Shown: positions 33,649 through 42,294 of the stretch, piece by piece | Layout: the number at the start of each line of letters is the position of its first letter | How positions within the stretch are numbered: the first letter of the stretch is position 1 | From: Bacillota bacterium | GTDB lineage: Bacteria; Bacillota; Clostridia; Lachnospirales; Lachnospiraceae | Assembly (NCBI GenBank): GCA_023435645.1 | Contig: JAEYRK010000104.1 | Span: 1-42,910, forward strand | Length of the DNA stretch: 42,910 nucleotides | Reading direction: 5' to 3' | Made by a program: the position numbers and the translations under genes | The notes under the pieces: generated by a model | Told to the model about the DNA's origin: nothing | Databases searched by the model: none | The model's input: only the letters and a program-made list of their open reading frames with translations

Positions 33649-34827
33649 TCAATTCTTTAGAATCTCCCCAAGGAAGGAGGTTCCATCCACCTCAGGCTTC
33701 AGCTCAAAATAATCGAGAATTGTTGCCGCAATATCCGAAAACGTATCCCTTGTGCCTACATTCACACCCTTTTTAATATTATTTCCGTAGATGACCAGGG
33801 GAATGTACTCTCTGGAATGGTCTGTGGAGGGAGTTGCCGGATCACAGCCATGATCAGCTGTAATCATCAGAACATCCTCTTCCTTCAGACCCTTTAAAAT
33901 TCTGGGAAGCTGACTGTCAAAATAGGTGAGGGCCTTTGCATAGCCGTCCACATTATTTCTATGACCGTATATCATATCAAAGTCCACAAGATTAACAAAG
34001 CAAATTCCGTTAAAATCCCGATCCATTCTCTCAATCAGCCGCTCTATTCCTTCTTCATTATTTTGCGTGCGGACTGTATCTGTAATTCCCTTCCCTGCAT
34101 AGATGTCATAAATCTTACCCACTGCCAGTACATCGTAGCCGGCTGAGGACAGCTGATCCAGCATTGTTTTAGAGGGTGCCAGGGAATAATCATGGCGGTT
34201 GCTTGTCCTAGCAAAGTTAGGGTACTCACCTGTAAAGGGTCTAGCGATCACCCTGCCGACCGCATGCTCTCCCTGCAGCAGCTCTCTGGCTATTTCACAA
34301 TAGCGGTAAAGCTCCTGCACAGGTACGATATCCTCATGGGCTGCAATCTGGAATACACTGTCTGCAGAGGTATACACAATCAACGCACCTGTCTCCATAT
34401 GCTCTCTGCCGAAGTCCATAATTACATCTGTGCCTGAATATGGCAGATTACAAATTGCTTTTCTGCCGGTCCTCTCTTCAAAGTCCCTAATAACCTCTTC
34501 GGGGAACCCGTTCGGATAGGTGGGAAAGGGCTTTTCCGATATGATACCGGCAATTTCCCAATGACCTGTAGTCGTATCCTTCCCATTGGAGCTCTCCGCC
34601 AGCCTTGCGATACTTCCCTCAAAGGTAGCCTCACTGCTTTCCGCCTGGAACTTCTCCCTCACCCCGTCTATATGGAAAAGCCCAAGCTTCTTCATATGAT
34701 TCATAACAAAGTGTTCGCTTTGAGAAGCCGCATACAATGTATTGCTGCCCTCATCCCCATATTTCCAGGCATCGGGCATCTCACCGATTCCTACACTATC
34801 AAGTACCACCAAAAATACACGCTTCAT
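33649..34827 (-). CDS. deoB: Phosphopentomutase
   Basis: Interconverts (deoxy)ribose 1-phosphate and 5-phosphate in nucleoside catabolism; 392 aa, alkaline phosphatase superfamily with two Mn ions. The metal and catalytic sites are visible: VVLDSVGIGEMPDA (about 6-19), catalytic threonine in SNGKDTTTGHWE (about 82-93), and TADHGCDPATPSTDHSREY near the C-terminus. The ribosome-binding site is AAGGAGG. No purine nucleoside phosphorylase is adjacent. Confidence 0.97.
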   Translation of the reverse strand: MKRVFLVVLDSVGIGEMPDAWKYGDEGSNTLYAASQSEHFVMNHMKKLGLFHIDGVREKFQAESSEATFEGSIARLAESSNGKDTTTGHWEIAGIISEKPFPTYPNGFPEEVIRDFEERTGRKAICNLPYSGTDVIMDFGREHMETGALIVYTSADSVFQIAAHEDIVPVQELYRYCEIARELLQGEHAVGRVIARPFTGEYPNFARTSNRHDYSLAPSKTMLDQLSSAGYDVLAVGKIYDIYAGKGITDTVRTQNNEEGIERLIERMDRDFNGICFVNLVDFDMIYGHRNNVDGYAKALTYFDSQLPRILKGLKEEDVLMITADHGCDPATPSTDHSREYIPLVIYGNNIKKGVNVGTRDTFSDIAATILDYFELKPEVDGTSFLGEILKN

Positions 34828-34913
34828 ATTTGCCTCCTTATCTGTAGCTATGTCATACCGCTAATGCTCTGCGGCTGTATCTGATCCAAAATTGCCAAAA
34901 TATATATGGCTCT

Positions 34914-34942
34914 ATTATAATTATTTTACCTTGTATTGTCCA
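34914..34942 (-). promoter_or_regulatory. Predicted sigma-A promoter of deoB
   Basis: On the minus strand TGGACA (34937-34942), 17-bp spacer and perfect TATAAT (34914-34919), about 85 bp before the deoB ATG. Confidence 0.65.
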
Positions 34943-35063
34943 TGATTTCATCAACATTCCCTTAAAACATAGTGAGGATTCATCCATTCCGTATAGCTCC
35001 TGAGCAATTATCCTTCGTTTGTCAGCCATGGATAACTATTATTCAAAAGTAAACTTCTGTATA

Positions 35064-35092
35064 TTGTTATCTCCGATCTTTTATGTTACAAT
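35064..35092 (+). promoter_or_regulatory. Predicted sigma-A promoter of the PAP2 gene
   Basis: TTGTTA (35064-35069), 17-bp spacer, TACAAT (35087-35092) with extended TG. A leader of about 145 bp follows, containing two copies of AGTCGGAG (35094-35101 and 35138-35145) and a possible 8-codon upstream frame at 35172-35198. Apart from this and the deoB promoter nothing else is seen in 34828-35243. Confidence 0.6.
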
Positions 35093-35243
35093 AAGTCGGA
35101 GCGGGCATAGGAATGCTCATCTGCAATATACTAACAGAGTCGGAGATTGTGAACGAATCTCTGAAGGAATGATGCGAAGCAAGGGGCTGCCCTTATGAAT
35201 AATCATAGTGAATTACAATAACTTACCGGAAAGGCTGGTTTAT

Positions 35244-35939
35244 ATGAGATTTCTTAATGCAATGAAGCATCTGATTGCAAAGTATAAGCATGGAGTAATC
35301 CTGTCTTATTTTTTTGTTTATATGATATGGTTTACTTACCTTGAGCGGACTATTACGGATGAATCGGAGTTTACACACATTTATTCAAGGCTGGATGATT
35401 TCATCCCGTTTATGGAGATCTTCGTCATTCCGTATTTTTTATGGTTCTTCTATATTTTTATTACAGTAGCGTACTTTTTCCTGACCTCAAAGTCAGAGTT
35501 TTATAAAATATGTGCCTTTTTATTTATCGGAATGACCATCTGCCTGGTAATCTATACTCTATGGCCGAACGGTCATGTACTTCGTGTAGATATAAACTCC
35601 TTAGGGCGCAGCAATCTATTCCTTGACATTTTATCCCGCTTATACAGTTTTGATACCGCCACAAATGTTTTTCCCAGCATCCATGTATTTAATTCCATTG
35701 GAGCAATGATTGCCATTCATAAGAATGAGCGTTTACGGAAAATCAAATGGCTTCAGTGGTCTGCACTTGTGCTAACCATAGCCATCTGCTTATCCACAGT
35801 CTTCTTAAAACAGCATTCTGTACTGGACATCTTCGGAGGTATTGCTCTCAGCATCATCATGTACCTTCTTGTCTACGTCCCCTCCTGGGATAAAATATTC
35901 AAGCAGACAGAGCAGGAGCTCTCAAAGGCCTCACAGTAG
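35244..35939 (+). CDS. PAP2-superfamily membrane phosphatase/phosphotransferase
   Basis: 231-aa integral membrane protein with about six transmembrane helices. The PAP2 signature is split as FPSIHVFNSIGAM (conserved PSxH) and STVFLKQHSVLDIFGGI (catalytic H and D), so it likely acts on a lipid phosphate at the outer membrane face; the first PAP2 motif (KxxxxxxRP) is not evident. It resembles the lipid/inositol phosphotransferase-like branch. A GTG 12 codons upstream is in frame, but GGAAAGG sits 9 nt before the ATG at 35244, which I prefer. It ends at the terminator at 35976-36005. Confidence 0.82.
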   Translation: MRFLNAMKHLIAKYKHGVILSYFFVYMIWFTYLERTITDESEFTHIYSRLDDFIPFMEIFVIPYFLWFFYIFITVAYFFLTSKSEFYKICAFLFIGMTICLVIYTLWPNGHVLRVDINSLGRSNLFLDILSRLYSFDTATNVFPSIHVFNSIGAMIAIHKNERLRKIKWLQWSALVLTIAICLSTVFLKQHSVLDIFGGIALSIIMYLLVYVPSWDKIFKQTEQELSKASQ

Positions 35940-35975
35940 GAATTGGTCCTTGAACACTATTTGCCACAAATATAA

Positions 35976-36010
35976 GAGCTGTCACACAGATTTGTGCGAC
36001 AGCTCCTTTT
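35976..36010 (+). terminator. Intrinsic terminator of the PAP2 gene
   Basis: GAGCTGTC (35976-35983) pairs with GACAGCTC (35998-36005), extended by CACA/TGTG inside, loop GATT, then CTTTT. It ends the plus-strand transcript and faces the convergent glycosyltransferase gene. Confidence 0.8.
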
Positions 36011-36056
36011 GCATGCATAGACGAGCGATTGATTTCGTCTTATTTAAGCTCCTGTA

Positions 36057-37076
36057 TTAATTGAAGCCGTAGATCTTTCTGGTGATATTATAGCCCATCT
36101 CTACAACTTTACGGCCGAATTTACCGGGAAGGTTCATGGAGCGTCCCAGAATCTGAGAGCGTATCTTCTTATAGAGCCATTTGTCATAGCTCTTAAGATA
36201 ATCCCAGAGATCCTTCTTCTTAACCAGGCTCTCCTCACTGCCCTCCTTAATCAGGAAGACGGAACAGATGGTCATCATCATAGAGAGATATTTGATCATA
36301 TAATTCCTGAGCTTCACACTCTTAATCTGCTCCAGGTTGTGGGATTCGATCATGATCTTTGTAATTCTCAGCTGCTGGTCAATCCTCTTAATCATCACCT
36401 GCTCATTCACAGATTGGTCCGATCTTCCGATGAAATACCGGTATAGATTGACATCCAGATAATACATGGTTTTTACATAGGGCAGCGGCTGATAAACAAA
36501 TATGTTATCCACATAGAAGGTGTGCTTTGGCAGGCGAATTCCACAATCCTTTAACAGCTTTGTACGATAAATACAGGAATGCATCAGTATATTCTGACTC
36601 TGTTTAAAATGCATGATGTCATCCCAGGTAAAGATCTGCCCCTTCGGTAATGCCCAGCTATAATTTATGACCTTCTTCTTTTTGACATCCACCTTCTCAT
36701 AGACATAGTTGGATAAAAACAGGTCAGGACTGTTACCATCCGCAATCAGATTCTTTAAGGTATCCATCACCTGTCGGAGTGCGTCCTCGTTTACCCAGTC
36801 ATCACTGTCTACTACCTTGAAGTACAGGCCCTGAGCATTGGCCAGGCCGGTATTCACTGCCTCTCCATGGCCTCCGTTCTCCTGGCTGATGATACGGACG
36901 ATCCCGGGATACTTCGCCTGATACTCCTCTCCGATCCTCTGGGTATCATCAGCGGATCCATCATTCACAATGATAATATCCATCTCATCCCCGCCTGAAA
37001 GCAGAGTATCTATTGCATGGCTCATATATGCCGCAGAATTATAGCAGGGTATAGCAACAGTCAGAAGCTTCATCAT
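36057..37076 (-). CDS. Family 2 glycosyltransferase
   Basis: 339-aa enzyme that transfers a sugar from a nucleotide-activated donor, probably to an envelope polysaccharide or lipid. The GT-A core covers about 1-200: LTVAIPCYNSAAYMSHAI, IIIVNDGSADDTQ and the DxD motif VVDSDDWVNEDALR (about 91-104). The C-terminal part is basic and helical, without a clear membrane helix. GGAGG stands 7 nt before the ATG. It follows the aminopeptidase gene by 12 bp, so they are probably co-transcribed, without an obvious functional link. Confidence 0.92.
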   Translation of the reverse strand: MMKLLTVAIPCYNSAAYMSHAIDTLLSGGDEMDIIIVNDGSADDTQRIGEEYQAKYPGIVRIISQENGGHGEAVNTGLANAQGLYFKVVDSDDWVNEDALRQVMDTLKNLIADGNSPDLFLSNYVYEKVDVKKKKVINYSWALPKGQIFTWDDIMHFKQSQNILMHSCIYRTKLLKDCGIRLPKHTFYVDNIFVYQPLPYVKTMYYLDVNLYRYFIGRSDQSVNEQVMIKRIDQQLRITKIMIESHNLEQIKSVKLRNYMIKYLSMMMTICSVFLIKEGSEESLVKKKDLWDYLKSYDKWLYKKIRSQILGRSMNLPGKFGRKVVEMGYNITRKIYGFN

Positions 37077-37088
37077 ATATATGCCTCC

Positions 37089-38207
37089 TTAGATCAGATT
37101 TTCGGGATTTAAGCAGTTCAGTTCCTCAGTCACAAATCTCCCGTTCTTACGTATCAATACATCGTCAAAATAAATTTCGCCTCCACCGTATTCCGGGGTC
37201 TGGATGCATACTAAATCCCAATGAATAGCGGAATGGTTGCCGTTCGGAGCTTGCTCCTCATAGCAGTTCCCCGGTGTAAAGTGGAAGGAGCCCATGATTT
37301 TCTCATCAAATAGGGTGTCCTTCATCGGCTTCAGAATGTAAGGGTTAACACCGATCGCAAATTCTCCGATATAACGGGCCCCTTCATCCGTATCCAGTAC
37401 ATGATTAATTCTAGTTGTATCATTGGCGGTAGCTTCCACAATTTTACCATTCTCAAAACGGAACTTAATATTCTCATAGGTAAAGCCCTGGAATACTGCC
37501 GGAGTATTATAGGCTAAGGTTCCGTTGATGCTGTCTCTGACCGGTGCGGTGTATACCTCTCCGTCCGGTATGTTCCGTCCACCGTCACAGCAGATGGCAG
37601 GAATGTTCTTGATCGAGAAGCTTAAATCCGTTCCGGGACCGACAATCCTTACCTTATCGGTTCGTTCCATTAATGCCTTCAGATTCAGCATTGCCTTACC
37701 CATCTTCGCATAATCTAAGTTACATACGTTAAAATAGAAATCCTGGAAGGCCTCCTGACTCATATTGGCAAGCTGAGCCATAGAAGCATTCGGATAGCGC
37801 AATACGACCCATCTGGTCTTCTTTACACGGATCTCGTGATGAACCGGTGTCTGATAATAGGTTTCATATATTTTCATCTTTTCTGAGGGCACATCTGCAT
37901 ACTCGGATACATTATCTGTTCCCCGTACTGCAACATAACAGTCCATTTGAGCCATCTCAGCAGCATCAACTTTCGCAGACAAGGCTATCTGCTCCTCACT
38001 ACAATCCAGAAGAATCTCTCTTAAAAGCATAGTGTCCGTATGGTGTACAAAGGGAACTCCTCCTGCCTTGTATATCTCTTTCACCAGCTGCCTTGCCAGA
38101 TCCTGGGTGGACATTCCGATGTAGTGGACATACACCTTATCTCCCTTCTCCACCTTCATTGAATAATTTACAAGATTACTGGCCAGTTTTTTAATTCTTT
38201 CATCCAT
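37089..38207 (-). CDS. M29-family aminopeptidase (AmpS/PepS type)
   Basis: Metal-dependent aminopeptidase of 372 aa, cytoplasmic, releasing N-terminal residues from peptides. The family signature includes GTDLSFSIKNI, the glutamate and histidine ligands around ANDTTRINHVLDTDEGARYIGEFA and NHSAIHWDLVCIQ near the C-terminus, and YFDDVLIRKNGRFV at the end. Length is normal for PepS/AmpT. Two close ATGs exist (38213 and 38207); the second is 8 nt after GGAG and gives MDERIKKL. Confidence 0.93.
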   Translation of the reverse strand: MDERIKKLASNLVNYSMKVEKGDKVYVHYIGMSTQDLARQLVKEIYKAGGVPFVHHTDTMLLREILLDCSEEQIALSAKVDAAEMAQMDCYVAVRGTDNVSEYADVPSEKMKIYETYYQTPVHHEIRVKKTRWVVLRYPNASMAQLANMSQEAFQDFYFNVCNLDYAKMGKAMLNLKALMERTDKVRIVGPGTDLSFSIKNIPAICCDGGRNIPDGEVYTAPVRDSINGTLAYNTPAVFQGFTYENIKFRFENGKIVEATANDTTRINHVLDTDEGARYIGEFAIGVNPYILKPMKDTLFDEKIMGSFHFTPGNCYEEQAPNGNHSAIHWDLVCIQTPEYGGGEIYFDDVLIRKNGRFVTEELNCLNPENLI

Positions 38208-38286
38208 ATTCATGTCTCCTCATGTTTTGTATATTTATTAAGTAATACTTTTCTTAACACATATCATTCTTTCTATTATAACAGTC

Positions 38287-40824
38287 TTATTCCAGGTAGG
38301 AAATGAAAACATTTCCGGCGGCTTCAAATAAAGCCTTGCTATCCTGCAATCCAATCTTTCGTACCTTTCCCTCCGCCGGATCCGCTACATTGATATTAAA
38401 GCCATCATATCCGTAAATCAGGAGTGCATTCTTATGATCAATCATTGCAATCACAGGTCTGCCCTTTGCAATATAGTATAATGTATCCTCCAGGGAGGTG
38501 CCGTCAAGGATTACCGGTGTATATTTCATATTCTCTGTCAAAATCTCGTTAACAGAAGCAGACGTTACTGACAAGCTGCCAGGGTCCTTCCCTGTATGAC
38601 TTAACAGCAGACGGATACAGCTGTTTAAGGTCTCCTCCGTCCTTTCGATCGTAAGCTGGTCATAGCCGGGTATCGTTGTCCTAGCCGGCTTTGCAATGCG
38701 CTCCCATACCGTCTGATTTCTACTGTTCAGTACAACCCCCAATCTGGTATTGGCTTCTTCAATAGCCTCAGATGCACTTCGAGACACCGCAACAAGCTCT
38801 CCTCCCGCATAGGTATAATAAAGGGCTTCTCCCAGTCCCTGACGCTGCGGTCTGACTGTGGTATCCTGGGTAATCACTGTATTTACTGTGACCTCTGTCG
38901 ATGGAACGCTGGTCATGGAATAGCCTTCCGGAAGCGTCAGATACATCTCAGTCAAGGCCTCCTCCGTTACTCTGGGGATCAGCTCCACCAACTGCTTCTC
39001 GTCCTTCACCTGATTCATGATATAATCCTGCGGAGCTTCGATAAACACCGCATCCTTGTCGATGATGCTCCTCGTGACACTGCTTAGCTCTATGATATTG
39101 TCCTTCACAGTAATATCCGTTACATAGTGTCCAGGCTTACTATAATGCTTTAACACCTTTCGGTCAAAGGAAGCAATTTCCAGTGACTTCATAGGAATCA
39201 TAAGCCTGCCGTCCAGCATCGTTGTGATATCTTCTTCCACGACTAAGCCATAGATCAGGTTAGCATCTATCATTTCCAACAGTAAAATATTATATCCTGT
39301 GAGGGCATCAATCCTCTGAATTTCACCGGTCTCCAGCTCCATTATTTTAATGTCCTTCGATTGTCTGGGGTCCGGGTTTCCCTGCCAGGCAACATAGGAT
39401 TTCTCCGGTAGAAATACCAACTGGTCAGGTGCAATTTCCTCAGCCAGTATCTCAATTTGACCTGTGATCAAATTATAGGAATATAGATTATGATAGAGAT
39501 CAAAGTAAAATACATCCAGAGCACTGACATAAGCCAGGTTCCCCATATTTTCCTTTAGGGTCTGATACGGTTCCTCCACCGGGATATAGACTCTCTCCTC
39601 AATCCGGTTCTCTGCTCGGACATATCGATAAAGTACAATACCAACCTTACCTTCGTACTGCCCCCGGTTCATATAACCATATACAAGAAAATGCAGGTTG
39701 CCTTCTGCATCCATATTCAGAATCCTAATATCATGCTGGTTATAGAGATCTCGGATATAATCGGTCTGCTCCTGACGAAAAGAAAATACTCGAATCAGTT
39801 GATTATCCTCCAGATTATAAAACCATAGCTCCCTATTTCTGACAAAGGCCAGCTTCTTCTGATCGGGGCTCACAAGGAAGGGTATTTCTGTATCCGAAGT
39901 GATACCCAGCTTAAGTTGATTCTTAACCACGCTGGCCCTGGACGGATCAAATAGTGCCTCCATGCTCCGCTCATAATTAAGCAGATAATTCTTATTGTTT
40001 ACATACTGAACACGGTAAAATTCTTTGACCTCAAAAAGCTCTGCCGTTCCGGCAATCTCAGCCCGAATGATATAATTAAGTACAACCGTTGCCAGATTAG
40101 GGCTAATCTCCGTAACAGTGGGTATCACCTCTGTCAGAAATTCGGGTTTCAGATTACCCCAGGTAATCAGCTCAAAGCTGGAATGAATATCCACCTTCGC
40201 CAGGGTTGTATTTTCCTTTTTCCTGTCCGTCTCCAATCGCTCAACGATCCATTCCGCAGTATCCTTATCCTTTGTGGCATTATGGAAGCTTTTTATAAAG
40301 TCCAGCTTTTCCGTAAGGAATACCTCGTTCTGCTGCTTGACACGCTGATAATAATAGATTTTATTACTGTCACTGGTAACCAGAGCTATCTTAACTGCGT
40401 ACTCCTTCCCCTTCTCCAGCTCTGCCTTCAGCTTGATCTTGGCAATTTTCTGAGCTCCATCCTCCTCAAAAACACTGACGGAATCCGTCTCTATCAGTTC
40501 ATTCTGACTGAAGCTACGAAGCTCATAGTTTAACTTTTTAATATGGTAGGCTTCTTCCTTAATTATTGCCTCAAAGGAATTATCTTCCCCTAAGGGGATG
40601 ACGCCTTCCCGGATCTTATTGGCATCCAGGTTACTGCTATAGCCATGGATTCGGTTAATCACTTCATCTCCAACTCTTATGGTTACCAGGGGAAATGTTG
40701 TTTCCTCCATCACTGTTGTATTATCAATATCAAAAACAACCTCCTTAATATCTCTGCTGAAATAGTAGAGGGAGGCGATAAACACTCCTATTAAAATGAG
40801 TATACGGTAAACCTGCTTCAGCAC
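38287..40824 (-). CDS. Membrane-anchored propeller-like protein with C39-peptidase-like C-terminal domain
   Basis: 845-aa protein of no named family. A signal-anchor helix (about 5-22) is followed by an extracytoplasmic part. Residues about 300-600 contain TolB/propeller-like strands (LVSPDQKKLAFVRNRELWFY, VFLPEKSYVAWQGN). The last 120 residues resemble a C39-type papain-fold domain: C736 (LNSCIRLLLSHTGKDP), H797 (IDHKNALLIYGYDG) and D815 in DPAEGK, the DPAxG motif of C39. The glutamine usually six residues before the cysteine is replaced by glutamate E730, so activity is uncertain. Start is GTG with AAGGGG upstream, 1 bp after the methyltransferase stop codon, so the pair is translationally coupled. 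Confidence 0.75.
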   Translation of the reverse strand: MLKQVYRILILIGVFIASLYYFSRDIKEVVFDIDNTTVMEETTFPLVTIRVGDEVINRIHGYSSNLDANKIREGVIPLGEDNSFEAIIKEEAYHIKKLNYELRSFSQNELIETDSVSVFEEDGAQKIAKIKLKAELEKGKEYAVKIALVTSDSNKIYYYQRVKQQNEVFLTEKLDFIKSFHNATKDKDTAEWIVERLETDRKKENTTLAKVDIHSSFELITWGNLKPEFLTEVIPTVTEISPNLATVVLNYIIRAEIAGTAELFEVKEFYRVQYVNNKNYLLNYERSMEALFDPSRASVVKNQLKLGITSDTEIPFLVSPDQKKLAFVRNRELWFYNLEDNQLIRVFSFRQEQTDYIRDLYNQHDIRILNMDAEGNLHFLVYGYMNRGQYEGKVGIVLYRYVRAENRIEERVYIPVEEPYQTLKENMGNLAYVSALDVFYFDLYHNLYSYNLITGQIEILAEEIAPDQLVFLPEKSYVAWQGNPDPRQSKDIKIMELETGEIQRIDALTGYNILLLEMIDANLIYGLVVEEDITTMLDGRLMIPMKSLEIASFDRKVLKHYSKPGHYVTDITVKDNIIELSSVTRSIIDKDAVFIEAPQDYIMNQVKDEKQLVELIPRVTEEALTEMYLTLPEGYSMTSVPSTEVTVNTVITQDTTVRPQRQGLGEALYYTYAGGELVAVSRSASEAIEEANTRLGVVLNSRNQTVWERIAKPARTTIPGYDQLTIERTEETLNSCIRLLLSHTGKDPGSLSVTSASVNEILTENMKYTPVILDGTSLEDTLYYIAKGRPVIAMIDHKNALLIYGYDGFNINVADPAEGKVRKIGLQDSKALFEAAGNVFISYLE

Positions 40825-40825
40825 C

Positions 40826-42046
40826 TTATTCCCCTTCTTCTGACTTATTGTTATGAATCAGCCGATCAAGACTGGGTGATACCCCAAGGAATTCCATGCA
40901 TTCCCTGAGTCTCTTCTCCTGCATCTGTGTGTGTCCCCCCTTACCCTCCCGTCTGACTGCACGAATCAGGAGATTCTTCGGGGTGTGTTCCATATCAATG
41001 AATTCCAGTAGCTGGACCCGGTAACCCATCGTTTCTAAAAGCTCTGCCCTTAGGGCGTCAGTTATCAGCGCTGCCATTCTTTCTTTGATAATTCCGTATT
41101 TGAGTATCGGCTGCAGAGCCTCACTCCGTATTTGTCCATTTAATTCATGCTGACAGCAGGGAACGGAAAGTATAACCCTTGCTCCCCAGGTAACGGCTTT
41201 ATATAGCGCATGATCCGTTGCCGTATCACATGCATGGAGGGTTACTACCATATCTACCTGATTACTGCCCTCATAGGAAGCAATATCTCCCTGTAGAAAG
41301 GATAACTTATCATATCCATACTTTCTGCTCAGCTCATTACAATGATATATCACTTCTGTCTTTAAGTCCAGCCCTACTACATGAATTTGGTAACCCTTCA
41401 ATACCTTCAGATAATAATACATCGCAAAGGTCAGATAAGATTTACCACAGCCGAAATCCAAAATCGTCAGCTCTTTCCCCTTATCCAAATAAGGCAGAAC
41501 ATCCTCGATAAACTCAAGAAACCGGTTGATTTGACGGAATTTATCCGACTTTGCTTTCACAATCCTGCCTTCTGATGTCATAACACCCAGATCCACGAGG
41601 AAGGGAAGCGCAGTTCCTTCCTCTAGGATGTAGTTCTTCTTTTTATTATGACTGTAAATCTCCTGTGCTCTCTCAGACTCAGGCTCTGCTTTGTCGTTAT
41701 TCTCCTCCGCTTTCTGAAACGCTCCTTTTTTTATGTTCACGGTGGCCTTGCCCTTCTTACTGACTAGAATCGTCGCCCTATCCGTCCGAGTGCTAAGCTC
41801 AGCCTGCCTGAATAAGCCATCAAACCACTCCGGCAGCTTACACATCAGTTCTTCCATTGTATGATTGCTATGGAATACCTTAGCTTCTCTATATTCAGAT
41901 ACCTGAAAAAATAATTCTCCCTTAAGTAAAACCGGGCGTATTTTAATCTTGGATGATCGGCCCTTATCCGTAGAATTACTGATAACTGCTCCCGTAAATT
42001 GGCTACTAAGGGCCTCTTTAAATGCTTCTATGATTTTTTGATCCAT
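40826..42046 (-). CDS. SAM-dependent methyltransferase (PF13679 type)
   Basis: 406-aa class I methyltransferase. The SAM-binding motif is TILDFGCGKSYLTFAMYYYL (about 192-211), the acidic loop is VVGLDLKTEVIYHCNEL, motif II is MVVTLHACDTATDHAL and motif IV follows in ILSVPCCQHELNGQI. This matches the Methyltransf_32 family (METTL25-like); the substrate is unknown, possibly RNA or protein. The N-terminal 140 residues are a separate basic domain. The GTG at 42052 is possible, but the ATG at 42046 sits better from GAGGT. Confidence 0.85.
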   Translation of the reverse strand: MDQKIIEAFKEALSSQFTGAVISNSTDKGRSSKIKIRPVLLKGELFFQVSEYREAKVFHSNHTMEELMCKLPEWFDGLFRQAELSTRTDRATILVSKKGKATVNIKKGAFQKAEENNDKAEPESERAQEIYSHNKKKNYILEEGTALPFLVDLGVMTSEGRIVKAKSDKFRQINRFLEFIEDVLPYLDKGKELTILDFGCGKSYLTFAMYYYLKVLKGYQIHVVGLDLKTEVIYHCNELSRKYGYDKLSFLQGDIASYEGSNQVDMVVTLHACDTATDHALYKAVTWGARVILSVPCCQHELNGQIRSEALQPILKYGIIKERMAALITDALRAELLETMGYRVQLLEFIDMEHTPKNLLIRAVRREGKGGHTQMQEKRLRECMEFLGVSPSLDRLIHNNKSEEGE

Positions 42047-42294
42047 ATCCACTACCTCTACTGTACTGCCGGTCTTTTATACCTATCCTGAGGGTATACA
42101 AATAGCGGTTCCATGCGATTAGTATTACCCAACCTCTATTTTATATTTTTTTAGTAAATAGTACAATATAATAATTATATATTTTCCAATTTCAATCCTT
42201 CTTAGAAACCCCCAAATTCAGGGGTAACTTCAGCATATCACATTAGCCTCCCTCGTGCATATATTGGTAATAAAAAGTTTATAGGAGTACTCAA

